A DNA stretch of 64,000 nucleotides from the NCBI RefSeq assembly GCF_030704535.1, contig NC_081813.1:6820501-6884500 (forward strand). The letters run 5' to 3'. Numbering within the stretch: position 1 is the first letter of the stretch; every line of letters starts with the position of its first letter. A program made the translations under genes and the position numbers. A model generated the notes under the pieces. It was not told the DNA's origin. It ran no database searches and saw nothing but the letters and a program-made list of their open reading frames with translations. This document shows positions 10,706 through 23,094 of this stretch, piece after piece. Origin of the DNA: Vitis vinifera. Its lineage: Eukaryota > Streptophyta > Magnoliopsida > Vitales > Vitaceae.

Positions 10706-12748
10706 TCATGTGAGCAGAGTTGAGTTGTTGAAAGCCATCCGTTGCTTATGAAGCTCAGTTGGTAATTTGACATCGGTTGCCAATCCAAGAGCTTGAAGGA
10801 ACCTAACCACGTACCAAGTCATATCAATTTGCCACCATTCCAGGCCATGACGAGCGGAGTATTCAAAAGCATGGTGATTATTGTGCCACCCCTCTCCGAA
10901 TGCAAGCAATCCCACCCACCTGAACACCCAAGTTCAAATCAAACAATTACGACCAGTTTCAGACCAGGGTAGAGGGTAGACTTAGAATTTTAGAAGCAGG
11001 GGAGCCTTACCAGTTGTTCCTGGAGAGATCGCCTGTGTTCCATGCTTGGTTTCCCCAGACGTGGCAAGCTGAGTTCACAAGCCATGTTATGTGGTAAACC
11101 CATACAATCCTCACCCCCTGCACATTTACTCTCAAAACTTAGTAAAAAATTTGGGTTGGATAAATCAAATTACAAATGGGGTTGCGTTTGATTTCGGGTA
11201 AATGTAGCTGAGCACCGACCCAGCCTACCCAGTCGTACTTCTTCCAGCAATTCTGTGGCTGAGAAACTAATATGCAACTTCCAATGTTATTGAAAACAGT
11301 TGATTTTTATATGCACCTAATCCTTTGAAAACCGTAAAGCAACAGAGACAACTGATTTCCCAAATCAAAACCCAACCATGGTCCATTGGGGACAAAACGT
11401 CAATGTCCCAAGTCTCACCACAGTGACCACATATTCCACCCTATGGTTGTACAAGTGGACAATGTGATGCAAGAGGTGCATACTAATTGAATGGTCTGAA
11501 GTGATCAAAGGGAAAAGGTTGTGGGGAATTGGGAAGCCACCACCAGTTGGTGAAGCCAAAAACTCAATCCTAAACATGGCCCCACTAATCAAATCAATGA
11601 ATGGCCTAAACTCAATAGATAAAGGCCCCATGAATGGAGTAGAAGGTAGGCACCAGTAGACTGTCATGTTAAATGAACTAACAAAAGAGAAAGCTTGAGT
11701 CCAGGAGTCCGTACCATTCCCCACACAAGGAAGGGAAAGCCACCCAATGCGTATAACAAAGCTCCAAGAGCCACTGGATGAAGAATGTAAGTCTTTGAAA
11801 TGAACCGGTAAAAGGGTTGCTTCTCCAAGTCCCCAACATTATTTGGTTTTCCACACTGCCAAGTTTCCATTATAATAATCAGCCAAAACCTCAGACACCA
11901 TATATGATTGAGAATGTTAATATTCAACCCATAAAAGGAAAAAAGAAAAGAAAAAAAAGACCTTCTCAGTTACAGAATTGTGGTCAAAGAGCCAATTCAT
12001 GTGACTATGCCAAAATCCTCTCATGGGGGTGTGTGGATCTCTCTCAGAATCACAGAACTGGTGGTGGTACCTGTGTGTACTAACCCAGTCAGTGGGATTC
12101 CCCTGCAATAGAATTGAAAGTATTGTGAAATCAACAAAAAAGCATGTGAATTTTGGAGAAATACATGAAGTTTATATATGATAACAATCACATTATACCC
12201 ACCTGAAGTGCTTGAACCCCACAGTAGGCGAAAGAGTACTCAAGCCATTTGGGAAGCTTAAAACTCTTGTGGGAAAGGTTCCTATGATAGGACAGCGTAA
12301 TACCCAATAGACCAGTCACCGCATAGAGGGCCATGGCAAGCCAAAAGGCACTCCAGTTGAACACAAAAGGGGCGAATACACTCAGAAAATGCATTGCCAA
12401 AATAACTCCGGCTGTGCCCACATCCAAAGAATTCCACTTCCTTCGCCGCCGCACCGCCTCATTCGACACCACGATATTCCCCAAACCCCCCTCCTGCTCC
12501 GCTGACCCCAAGTTTGCATTCGCTACATTGTCTAACCGCTGCACCAGGGCTTGAGAATCCTCAGAACTCTGGCATTTGATCACATATCTAATTCTAGATT
12601 GGAGAGAGGTTGTGTAGGTGACGGAAAGTTTGATCCTTTTCAGAATGCAGCGTCTCAGAATTGGACCGACCAGGGTTCGTGGGGTGGTGGGGGTGAGAGC
12701 AGAGAAGGTGTGGGAACGGTGGTTGGGGGGCGATATAACCAAAGCCAT
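10706..12748 (-). CDS. FAD5: FAD5/ADS-type plastid acyl-lipid desaturase
   Basis: Membrane fatty-acid desaturase of 382 aa. Minus-strand exons are 12748-12203, 12102-11962, 11855-11715, 11117-11011 and 10919-10706, with GT-AG introns and matching phases. The three iron-binding histidine boxes are present: HRNLSH (residues 155-160), HRYHH (192-196) and HNNHH (324-328). Hydrophobic segments flank them. The first 70 or so residues are rich in Ser, Thr and Arg, as expected of a plastid transit peptide. Segments such as NNVGDLEKQPFYRF and GWHNNHHAFEYSARHGLEWW match palmitoyl-MGDG delta-7 desaturase (FAD5/ADS3). That enzyme makes the first double bond in plastid galactolipid 16-carbon chains. Related ADS enzymes desaturate 18- or 20-carbon chains, so the regiospecificity is inferred. 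The gene is divergent from PIFI. A TATA-like CTATACAAAT lies about 95 bp upstream of the ATG. Confidence 0.95.
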
Positions 12749-12837
12749 GAAAGAAAAGTCTGGATTTGTGGTGGTAGCGGAAGGCGTTGGGGTGTAGTGG
12801 TGATGGGTGACTTGTAGTAGGGTTCATTGATGGTGTA

Positions 12838-12853
12838 TCTATTTGTATAGAAT
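12838..12853 (-). promoter_or_regulatory. Possible TATA box of FAD5-like gene
   Basis: On the minus strand this reads TTCTATACAAATAG, followed in the transcript direction by the start codon about 90 nt away. Position is reasonable for a plant TATA box with a short leader. Prediction only. Confidence 0.4.
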
Positions 12854-12898
12854 GAGAGTAAAGAGAGAGAGGGGCCAACGTGGAAGGAATTGATAAGG

Positions 12899-12955
12899 CA
12901 CTTTGGGATATTAGGCGGTGGTGCAGTTTGGGTCACTTTGGGATATTAGGAGGTG
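12899..12955. repeat. 22-bp direct repeat in FAD5/PIFI divergent promoter
   Basis: CACTTTGGGATATTAGG plus five more bases occurs at 12899-12920 and again at 12934-12955, with one substitution. The period is 35 bp. An I-box-like GATAAGG lies just to the left (12892-12898). The spacing suggests a duplicated regulatory module between two genes for plastid proteins. Confidence 0.6.
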
Positions 12956-13020
12956 AAGTAAGGTGAGGATTCCTTTGAATTTTTTCGCCCTAAATTCTCA
13001 ATTTTGTCGTCTCCCTTTTA

Positions 13021-13410
13021 AGAGATATTTCTGCAAGACTGGTGTTTGTGGTTGACAGTTGCGTCTATGACTCTCTCTCCACTTCTACCGACTTCCCCAT
13101 TTTTTTAGTTCTCTTTATTGCTCTGTAAATTGACATCAAACTGGTTTTGTACAGAGATAGTCGCAAATTTGTGTCTGTGGTTGGGGTAGGCCCTTCTCTC
13201 AAACTTCCTATTTCTCTTGATATTTCCCCAAATTTCAATTTTTTTTTCTGTGGTTATGTTTCTGCAAATCTATGTGTGTGGTTGAGTATGCTTCTCTCTC
13301 TACTCTTATCTCTTTGACTTCCTATTTTTTTCCCGTTGTCGAGTAGAGATAAATATCTTACTTTTTGAAGAGATATTTCTGCAAATTTGTGTTTCTGGTT
13401 GGGCCTTCTC
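13021..13410 (+). repeat. Fourfold degenerate repeat upstream of PIFI
   Basis: A segment of the form AGAGATATTTCTGCAAATTT followed by GTGT(T/C)TGTGGTTG occurs four times, starting near 13021, 13153, 13250 and 13369. Each copy is followed by a CTTCTCTC-rich tract and ACTTCCTATTT-like sequence. Unit lengths are about 132, 97 and 119 bp. The array occupies the presumed promoter or 5' UTR of PIFI. Confidence 0.6.
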
Positions 13411-13498
13411 ACTCAACTTTCTCTCTGGGGCTTCTTATTTCATTTGGCTCAGTGAATAGGTAGCTTCCAACTTTGAGCAAGCACAGGAAGTGTGAGTG

Positions 13499-16400
13499 AT
13501 GGCTGCAACTACTGGTTCAATCTTTGCATCTTCCACGCAACGTTTTCCTACAGTGACTTCGGTTTCGGGTACAAATGGGAGTCCATCCGTTGCAGGCAGG
13601 CTTGGTGAGTCCGTTTAAGCTGTTTTGGTATTTGATTAGATGCTGCTTTGGATGGGGTTTGTTGTATATCAAACAGATTTTATTAATTTGAAGCATGGAT
13701 GAGTTTGTCTTAAGAATTTGAAGGATTACCATGCAAACAATTCGCTTGAGCTTCCTTTCTCACTGAAAATTTGTGTGCAAACTACAATAGATTCATATAA
13801 GAATCTGTTGAATTGGACTTTACATTCTATAAATCCTCCATACCATGCGTCGGCTAGGAAGAGTGTTTTCAAAGAAGGTATAGTTAAATTCTTAGAAGAG
13901 CGCAGTGAAAAGGGATTCATACAGTTGAATTTCTTGTAGGTTGTAATAAGATTTTTCTTTCGCTGAGTCGGTTTAATTGTGTACCAAAAACTTAATTTGG
14001 TCTATTCTAGACCCTCAATGGGATGTAAATTTTGATCCCTATCCAAGAAGAGGAACATCAATCATTCTACGAAAGTGACGAGTAGGGAAGATCCATCGTT
14101 GTTGTACGAAATAAAGAGTTGGGTATTTTAGGGCCTAATTTGCTTCTCTTTAGCTCACATATGAAACCTTGAGCCTTTGATATTGGAACCATTCAATTCA
14201 GCTTCTACCAAGGCTACAAAGTGGGTAGGTGATTTAAATCTTCTCTATAGTGATTTCTAAGTGAGTAGATGCAACCATGGTGCCATAGTTCAGAAAGAGA
14301 AGCCAGTTCAAAATGTTCAGATATTTAATTCATATTTTGGTTGAAATCTGATAAATTTTGTTAAATTTTTTTAAAAGTCGGAATTTGGGCAGCCCAAAGT
14401 AAGCAGGAAATTTAGCAATATGATTAGAGTTTGAATTCAGGCTCAAAAACAAAGTGAGTGTTGTCGCAGGTTTCACTTGCCCATCTTTCGTCAGTGGATG
14501 ATTGTGATGCACTCCTTATTTAAGAAGAAAATTAAGGAAAATAATGGGTGATATGAGATAGTGATGAAATGTTTGGAACAGTTGCCTTCAGGAACTTTGG
14601 TGATGCCAATGAAGGGAATCAATGAAAACACCTAATTAGAGAGAGGGAAGGGTGGGTGGTTAATTCTAATAATAGGACAGCAGCTGCAGAAGACAGAGAC
14701 ATTCTAAAATACAATATGGAAAGAAACCAGAGATCAACTCCCACTTTATCAAATATTTGTTTGTATGAAAATATAGGTTCTAGTATAAAAATAAATACTC
14801 AAGTATTTGGTATTTTGATCCATATAATGGACTAAAAATATTTGGTATGTTGCTGTTATGTGTCAAGCAGCCAAGAAGATATTCCTTAATGAATCTGTTG
14901 AAAAGTAACGATAATGTTATATCTCAGATTTCAAAGGACTAACAGATTTGTATTTTCAATTCCAGCAAGCAATTTTATGGGTGCTTCCTTGAGAAGTCGT
15001 TTACCTAAGATGGGGAAAGTTGTTAAGGTTACTGGGAAAGTAAGTGCTGCTGCTGTCGCAACAACTCCTGTTGAGGAAACCAAAGAGTATGTGCCCTCAT
15101 TTTTCTACCAAGCCAATCTTTTCGTCATTTTAATGTTGAGAGGCATGCGAGAATTTTCTTTCTCTTGCTGATAAATTTCTTTGACTTCTGTTTGGAAATT
15201 GAATTATAATTTTGTCATCACCTGCTAAATCCTTTACTTTTTCAGGGTTAAGCTTCCTTCATGGGCGATGTTTGAACTTGGGAGGGCTCCTGTCTACTGG
15301 AAGACCATGAATGGCCTTCCTCCTAGTTCTGTATGTTTGTCTTGGTTGTTGATTTTAGGAACTCGGTTGCATTTTCCCTTGGTTTTATTATTCCGTTAAT
15401 GATGTGCTTGAAAAATTTTTACAGGGGGAGAAGTTAAAGCTTTTCTACAATCCAGTAGCTAGCAAACTTGTTCCAAATGAAGATTTTGGGATTGGTTTTA
15501 ATGGTATTTTCTCATAAACTATATGAACTCTTTGGGAATGGCACAAGTATGGTGCCATTACAGAGCAAAATGGCTTGACTATTTATGAATCCTCCAAATA
15601 GAATGATTATGAATATTAGATTGTTTTAGAAATGCCCACCATGAAATCTGGTAAATAATGCTATACATTCGAACAAACCAAATCAACAGAATAGAAAGTT
15701 TGTTTATTAACTTGTTGAACTGTACACTTGCAGGAGGATTTAATCAGCCCATCATGTGTGGTGGTGAACCAAGGGCAATGCTTAAAAAAGCCCGAGGAAA
15801 AGCTGATCGTCCCATATATACTATCCAGATATGCATTCCTAAGCATGGTTGATAATAAATCAGAACTCATCTTGCCTTTTTTCTTAAATACATAATTCCT
15901 TCTCCTGACAAACATCCACTTTTCACAGCTGTAAACTTAATCTTCTCATTCACAAACGGAACTGAGTGGGATGGTCCCTACAAACTGCAGTTTCAAGTTC
16001 CCAAGGCTTGGCGAAACAAACCAATTGAATTCTTTAATCAGGTAATAAAATACTCTTCTTTCAATTCAGAGAATTGTTTGCCATACATTGTGATATTTGT
16101 GGACTGTTTGCAGATTGCCAATCAATCTCAAGATTAATTAACAAAATGTCAGAGTCTAAAATGCTATTGGAAGAAATTTATTCTCTTGTCCTCAAGACAA
16201 GGTATAGCAGAACAGAGAAGTGAAAAAACTAAACTCAACAAAATCTTTATCCCTACTATTCCAGTAGGCCGCAAAAATCCCTCACCATTCAACTCTATCT
16301 AGATCCATATCACATCACATCCTCAAAGATCAGAAGTTTCTCACTGCCTTCACCGTATCTTTTTGGACCTCCTCTCACCTTTTTGACACCTTTAATTTGA

Positions 16401-17422
16401 ATCAAATCACCGATTCATACTGGTCTTTATAGGTATTTCTTGCACTTGGCTTAGATTGGTTTCCTCATCTTGTCCTCAGTCAGTACCTTCTCAAAATACA
16501 TTCATTTTTAATTCTATTTTTTCTCCCAGCACGGTTCATCCATCTTAACATCCTCATGTCTTTTCTCGACAAATTGTAGTATGTACCTTGGAAGATGACT
16601 TTTATAAAATCTTTGCTTTTCCCTTTGCTTGTCTATAGAGGAAAGAATGGAAGAGAAAAGAGATGGTTGGGGACTGCATTCATGTTTTCAACATTCGTGT
16701 TCCTGAGAGGGGAGGAAACTTTGAAAATCTCTCCTTTGTCCTTTCTTGTCCGGGGAGGAGAGAATACAAGAGGGGGAAAAATAAAGAAAAGGACAGAAGA
16801 GTTCTGTGTCCAGGCTCACTGAACTATAACCCATAAAGGTTGAGGCTATTTAGAGAGAACATAAAAGACAAGTTCATTAGAACACTTCATTTTCTGCACA
16901 AGACTCAAAAGTGTTTCAGAAAGGATTTCTGCCAGGCACATAATCAACCTTTTCTTTTCTTCATATCTCTCCAGAATCCTTCCTGGATAAACGGGAGAAA
17001 TAAAACAAATTTCTTAAGCTTTCTTTTCTGTATCTTTACCACTGTCATGTAAAACAGTGAAAGAAGTTTATCTCATTGGCTTAAGGCAGGGTCTAGCAGA
17101 GGAGTTGAGTAAAGAGGGTGCATGCGACAAAGCAATATTTCCAGACACAAATATTGTCATCGACAGATGTGCTCTGATCGGTAACCTGACACTGGAAGGA
17201 GTAAGTCGAGCTTTTTCCCTTTCCCATGCCTTCATTTCAACCATTTTCCCCCACAAGTTGCAGTTAACGACCATTTTTGACAATTACTTAACATCAATGC
17301 AGGGTGATCGGTGCAATCTCGATTTTGTAATAGGATGCACAGATCCAAGTTCACCCTTGTATAACCCGCTTGCCAATGTAGATGACGGGTCCTGCCCAAT
17401 TGAGTCGGACTCGGAGGATTAG
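13499..17422 (+). CDS. PIFI: PIFI, post-illumination chlorophyll fluorescence increase protein
   Basis: Chloroplast protein of 282 aa. Exons are 13499-13604, 14966-15086, 15246-15330, 15425-15503, 15734-15847, 15929-16041, 17090-17200 and 17303-17422, all GT-AG and in phase. The first 70 residues are rich in Ser, Thr and Ala with scattered Arg and Lys and few acids, a typical transit peptide. The mature part contains [56 protein letters not shown] and the acidic tail [13 protein letters not shown]. These match Arabidopsis PIFI (At3g15840, recalled). PIFI is needed for NDH-dependent non-photochemical reduction of plastoquinone in the dark after illumination. No catalytic motif is visible and the biochemical role is unsettled. 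Intron 1 (1361 bp) and intron 6 (1048 bp) are long. The start is the first ATG that opens the transit peptide. Confidence 0.94.
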
Positions 17423-18959
17423 CAGCACCAGGTCCAGAATCTTGTCACCTCATATATGACTCGTACAGTTTCTAATATACATTGACAGGGGTGAGAAAAG
17501 CCTAAGTTGACAGAAGTTTGCTGCTTCCTAGTTGTTGTGTCAAAGCCATTGCTGCAGGTACCTTCCATTCTGCATGGCCCTGCTTGTGCAATTTCTCAAC
17601 AAATCAGGCTTCCATGGTCGATCAAAATTGAAGGAAATTAATCCAAAGCTCCATCAAATAAGATCGTGTTTGATTAGCAGAATATAGTATGAGATAGAAT
17701 AAAAGACAATGATGAATATTATTTACTTCGATTTATCTTCAATCAAATATGAAATAGAATAAATAATTTATATATATATATCCTCATATCACAGGATATA
17801 ATAATCCTAAATTGAGATACGAGATAATATCATCGTAACGTAAATTTGCATTTCTTATCAATTTTCTTTGATTTTTTTAATTTTCTATATTACTCATTTT
17901 GTAACACAAATAATTTTTATTAAAAAAAAGTTAAATATGCAAAAATAAAAATAAAAATAAAAATTTTATAAAATATATGCCATAAAATAATGCTAGTATA
18001 TGTATTATTAAATATAATATTTTTATTTATAAGTTTTAAATATTTTAGTCATAAACATGTTTTTTATGTCATTTTTTTTTATTCCTTTTAGCCTGGCATA
18101 GCCTTAAAAGAGTTAAAAAAGAAAAAAGAAAAAATCATTGAGAAAAAAGTCAAAATTTTGGAATGCCCTAAGGACATTTGGGTGTGATTTTACAAATAAA
18201 AAGCACTTTGCAAATACAATATCTATTAGACAAGCCCAATCCAAACCAATAGCATTGCTGAAATATGAATCCAACAACTCGTGCATGCTGATGTGAGTTC
18301 CAACTGCTGGGTGGACCTGGTATTCAATGACCGTTCCTTGAAAAAGGAAAAAGAAATAAGAATAGGGAATTTGAAGAGCCGTGTGTGTTTCACCCTCTAA
18401 GTCTGCTCAAATGGTTGAACCAAAAACATGACCAATTCTCTGTAAGTAAGCTTACACCAAACTCAACACCTTCACTGTATCAATGGCCAAAGTCATGGGA
18501 GCAGCTTCAGGAGTTGGGTTGAGTTTGTTGCATTCTTCCATACATATTTTCTCTAACCACTCGGCTTAACCAGATGCCCCACAAGAAACAAAACTACAAA
18601 GTCAAAATCCATTCCAAATTTCAAATCAACCAAACCTTCATTCCAACTTCTTGACAAAGAACTATATGTGTGTAACAAAGTTAATTCTACAGCATAAAAA
18701 TTAACAAATGGACCAAACCCAATTCAAAATGGAGAGGATTTATACAAAGTTACAAGGTTTGTCAACCAAATACCCTGAAAAATGAGGCCATGGGGGCATC
18801 TCAAAAGGAAGGCAGAAACTGACCTTAACCCCAATTAATGCATTAGCCCCACTTCTTTGTTCTTTCTTTTCTACCATTGAAGGTGCCTTTTTTTTTTTTG
18901 ACATTTAGCAGCCCAAACAGGCCTTAACATTTGTACCTTACACTATGATGACCATGACA
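17423..18959. other. Convergent spacer between PIFI and ROD1
   Basis: The two genes converge here, so this stretch holds both 3' UTRs. The middle (about 17660-18130) is very AT-rich, with a TATATATATA tract near 17770 and A-rich repeats. No coding frame, RNA gene or complete transposon was recognised. Confidence 0.5.
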
Positions 18960-20344
18960 TTATGTAAACACATCAGCGTTACCATTTGCAGTAGAGGCAG
19001 CTGCTCTTCTCTTGCCCTCCTCATACTTTCCGGCCAGAGAATCAAATAAAACTCCGGCGCCTATGCCCACGGCCAAGTCGATGGTATAGTGGCCCCTAGT
19101 CCCCAGGAGCCTTACACCTTGTAGAATATTGAGCACGTCAAATGTCCATGCCATTCCCCACCTCTTCATTCTCCTCATGTCTAAGGATGCAATTACAGAC
19201 CCTGCAACATGGCCCGAGAAGAAGAGGAAGAAGGACACATTACCGACTGGGAAGTCCACGCCTGAGCCCAAAAATCCCTGTTAATGAACCCCAAAAAACA
19301 ATAGATTATTGAACTGGAAAGTTCTTTGGAAACAGCCTGTCTGATATAAATGTCAAAAAGGAATAGCAAGCATTGTTGTTTCAAAGTTCAAAAACGCGTC
19401 TCTGAAAGCTTTGTTTCCAGGAATGGCACGTTGAAAAAGGAAAAAAACAAGAATGGTGAATGACTGATTGAAATTGATTCCAGACTCCTTAAATTGAAAG
19501 AACTGTGTGAAAGTTTTGAGATGGTACTCGGAATAAACTTTTTGACAAATATTATCAATTTTGCTAAAAAGAATTATCAGATTCCTAAGAAAATTTGTCA
19601 CATTTTTCATTTTCAAGGTCCAACAAGACCTCATTTTTCATCAGCCTGTAAATTCTCAAATTTATCAATAAAAAAAATGTATAAGGCAAAAAGAGAAAGT
19701 ATAGACCTGAGGAACAGGAAGCTGTGTGGAGTAGCCAAGAATCCCTCTGCAGGTAAACATGAAAAGCGCAGAAATGGTGGCCCGAGGCCTTCCCTCCACC
19801 ATCCACGTCCAAATTATATATGTGGTTTGCATCCCCACAAACACCTATTTACCCAAAATCAAATCAAATCAAATGCAATTCAAAGTTAAATTCAGATCAA
19901 AACCCAAATCCCAAAATCCAACTATATTGCATGAAACGATGCACCAGGCCGCACCGTGTTGAGTCCGGCCAGAAGAGTATTGAGATCGGGGCTCGAAGCG
20001 AGAATTCGGTGGAGCCACTCGGTGGCGACGAACCCCAGATCGAACGGCGGCGACGACGATGGCACCATCCGGAGAGTGTACTCCACGCCCATGAAAAACA
20101 ACAACGACACAGCGAAAACGCACGGCATCGGATGAAACCGGAAGAGGCCAACCGCGTCGTCCATCGACCAGTTCATGAACGAAGCTTTGCTCCAAAACCC
20201 ATTGGCAGTCTTCTTCTTCTGCTTCATCTCCGCCGGAATTCGGCCGCCGTCGCCGGAGGCTCTAAGACTAATGGCGGCGGCCTTGGACTTGTTGGACCTG
20301 GTCTTGAGGGTGCATGAAGAGCGGAGAGGTTGGTGGCCGTTCAT
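18960..20344 (-). CDS. ROD1: Phosphatidylcholine:diacylglycerol cholinephosphotransferase (PDCT/ROD1)
   Basis: PDCT moves phosphocholine between phosphatidylcholine and diacylglycerol in the ER, channelling polyunsaturated acyl chains into triacylglycerol. The product is 281 aa. Minus-strand exons are 20344-19955, 19844-19707 and 19277-18960, all in phase 0. Several hydrophobic segments are visible, for example PCVFAVSLLFFMGVEY (residues 74-89). Lipid-phosphate-phosphatase-like catalytic motifs are SGHVAGS (His199) and RGHYTIDLAVG (His239, Asp243). ASSPDLNTLL and GRPRATISALFMFTCRGILG also match ROD1. The start at 20344 is preferred over the in-frame ATG at 20461 because a strong TATA box (20396-20409) lies between them. 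The extra 39 residues would also be low-complexity and proline-rich. The C-terminal tail is short. The gene is convergent with PIFI, as neighbours in the same Arabidopsis block. Confidence 0.95.
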
Positions 20345-20395
20345 GGTGGGAGGTGGGGCGTGGGAATCTGCATTGGAAAGCGTGGGAGAGTGGCG

Positions 20396-20409
20396 TATAT
20401 ATATAAAAA
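20396..20409 (-). promoter_or_regulatory. TATA box of ROD1
   Basis: On the minus strand this reads TTTTTATATATATA, about 52-65 nt upstream of the chosen start codon. A transcript starting roughly 30 nt downstream would have only one usable ATG, at 20344. This decides the start. Confidence 0.6.
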
Positions 20410-20479
20410 TAAATGGTGGCGGAGGGTAGAGGGGGATGGTGGGTGGTGGCGGAGATTTCAAAGACGAGGTTGGGGTAAA

Positions 20480-22183
20480 ATCTGTGAGATGATCTGACTA
20501 GTAGTTCATCAGGTATTAGGAAAGTGTTCTACGGTTTCTCTTGGTTTTGTGGCTGACTGGGACCGTTTCTTTCTCTTCATTGCTTTCCATAATTTTCCCC
20601 CCTTGCATTTTTTCATGTACTCATCATTTCTTTTGTTTGAAACCTCAATACCATAATACAAACATTAATCTTTGTAATCTATTAAAGAATTTTTTTTAAT
20701 AATTTTCTTAGCATAAATGAATAATATTCCTGCTTTTGAATATTTGGTTGGAGAGACAATCTAGAAGATTATTTGTAAAGAATGAATTGATTTAAAAAAT
20801 AGATTTATGTTTTAAAAATTACAGTTATAGTTTTTTGAGAGAGAACAAGTTTTTTAATCTTGTTATTAAAATATAATGTTTTCTCAAAACATATTTTAAT
20901 TATTTTCAATTATTTTTATATTCTTTTAGAGATTATTTTGAAAAATGATTATATAAATATGAAAAATAATTTAAAACAAAATATTATCGATAAAATTATT
21001 TTTTCTAGACAAATTTTTGGCATTGGAAACCGTTTTTGAAAATAATTTTCTGTTCTCCAAAACAAAAAACCTAAAAAATACGTTTGACAATAAAAAATTA
21101 TTTTTTATTTTCTATTATTAAGAATAGAAAATATGGTATTTTTAGAAAATATTTTTTAATTATTTTCATTTGTTTTCTAAAATTCGTTTTAAGAAATAAT
21201 TATACAAACGAGTAAAATAATTAAAAATAAAACATTAAATATAAAAATTATTTTTAAAAAATATTTAAAAATATTAAAAACAAGTTAAAAATATTTTAGG
21301 TTTTTGAACACACTTTTATTCTACAAAAATTTAAAAACAATTTTTAAAAATTATTCTCAAAAATTATTTTTTAGAATTGTTTTCGAAAACAATTATCAAA
21401 CAGATCATTTGTTTTTAAAAATTTATCAAATAACTATTTTTAAAAGTTATTTTCCAAACTAAAATGGTACATAAAATGAAAAATAATGAAATAATGATGG
21501 GCTTTTATGATTCTTATAATATTTTATAATTTCAATATATAAGTCATTTATTAATCCAACCATAAAAAAGGAAGAAAATATTTTCTTTATTAAATTTTGT
21601 CTAATCTTAGTGCTATGCGTATTCTTGTGAAAAGTTGTTGACAACACTTTATTTGCTTTCCATGTACGAAAGATGACTTTACATTATTTTGACAATGAAA
21701 GATATAAATATTGAATTACTTTATCATTTTTAAATGCCTTACGGGTAAAGAAGAAATTGAAAATTCTTGGTCTGTGCTTATATGATTGGGCATCCCTCCG
21801 CTGATTATTATACTTTCATCTAAAAATTAAATTCTCGCATCAACCTCTAAAAAGGGTGATTGAGGTAGCCTTGGGTCATGATCTACCCACCACGTAAGTC
21901 TACCACAATAAAGCCCAATTATCACGGTGTCAATTATGGGGATCAAGTTAATCCACGATTGCAAAACTAAAAGTCTAAGTCAAACTAGAGTCTCCAACTT
22001 GTTACAATAAAACCAAGTTTAATCCAAGAATAAATCACATATATCCAAATCAAATCGATATGTAATCCGAATTCAATCCAATTTTTTATTTCTAAGCTCG
22101 GATTGATCTTATTAAAAAGGATACGTGAGTTAATCAGATTAGAACTTAGGTCGAGTGAAGTCGATCAAGTTATGTTCACTTCG
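20480..22183. other. AT-rich spacer with MITE relics
   Basis: Upstream side of ROD1. From about 20680 onward the sequence is dominated by short inverted AT-rich repeats (TTTTGAAAA, AAAATATTTT). These belong to the MITE family best defined at 21019-21406. A further degenerate copy may occupy 20815-21010. No coding frame was found. Confidence 0.5.
21019..21406. mobile_element. MITE, GTTTGATAAC-TTTTC family, copy B
   Basis: The right end GAAAACAATTATCAAACAG mirrors the family terminus. Internal blocks ATTTTTTATTTTCTATTATTA and AAAATATTTTAGGTTTTTGA align with the copy at 57371-57759 in the same orientation. The left end (CATTGGAAACCGTTTTTG) is diverged. Confidence 0.5.
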
Positions 22184-22489
22184 TGCAAAAAAAAAAAACT
22201 CATTTGAATTTGTTTCTTCTTAAGATTTGAATCTTAGTTATAATTGGGGTTTAGTATTTTTTAGAATTAGTCTTTTATAATTGTGCCTACATATTTTTTT
22301 CTTCTAGGATTTGGAGACATTGGGTCCATCTCAGGATTTAGAATTATTCAACAATGATTAAACAAAAAAAAAAAAAAAAGTGTGGTGAAGTTTTCCTTCT
22401 ATAATTATTTGTCTTTCTTTTTCATAGTTTGTCTTTTTGTGAATAAATTGTTATTATGTTGGAAAGATTTTTTTCCTTAATTGCTTACA
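22184..22489 (+). repeat. Eroded 5' LTR of copia element
   Basis: The right part (TTCTATAATTATTTGTCTTT, about 22397) matches the 3' copy near 26674, and the degenerate primer-binding site follows directly. The left border (TGCAAAA at 22184) is a guess. Confidence 0.4.
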
Positions 22490-23094
22490 TTTGGTATTAG
22501 AAAATGTAAGTAACCAACAATAATAATATCTAACCCCAATTTCTAAAGTTTGATGGAAAAAGTAATTTTAAATTCTAGAGAATTTAGATACAATTATTAT
22601 TTGAGTATTATTAAGATACTTGAGCGGTAATAATTTAAGGGTTTGTGGTACTAGAAAATCAAGCACAACTCATACAAGTACAATTTTCACATCTCTTAAT
22701 TGATAAAACCACCTATTTTTTAGAAGATTGCAAATGTAATTTCAAACAAAGGTACATGAGTTATCCTTATGAACACCTACAAAGCACTAAAAAAGATGGG
22801 GAGAAACTTCTTCAAATGAAGAAAATAGAAAAAGTGTTTAATTAATTTTTGCAAACATCTGCTCTTGTCAATCAAATGAAATCTAATAGCAAAAACATTT
22901 CAAATTTCCAGGTTACGGAGAAAACTTATTCAAAGCTTAACCATGCAATTCAAGCACAAGATAACAATAATGAAGAATCAAAATATCTCATTACCATAAC
23001 ATTGGATGAATTGATGGAATCCTTACAAGCCCATGATATACGTGTAGATGAAAAGTCTCAAATTAAGGTAGAAGAAGCAATACAAAGTCAACTA

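Noticed and set aside
11365-11724. 119-codon minus-strand frame inside FAD5 intron 3
   Set aside because: It lies in an intron with good splice borders, has no family similarity and overlaps exon 3 in another frame.
13718-13939. 73-codon plus-strand frame in PIFI intron 1
   Set aside because: No similarity, and it is not joined in phase with either neighbouring exon.
20345-20461. In-frame upstream ATG extending ROD1 by 39 residues
   Set aside because: The TATA box at 20396-20409 lies within it and the extra residues are proline-rich low complexity, so the extension is probably not transcribed.
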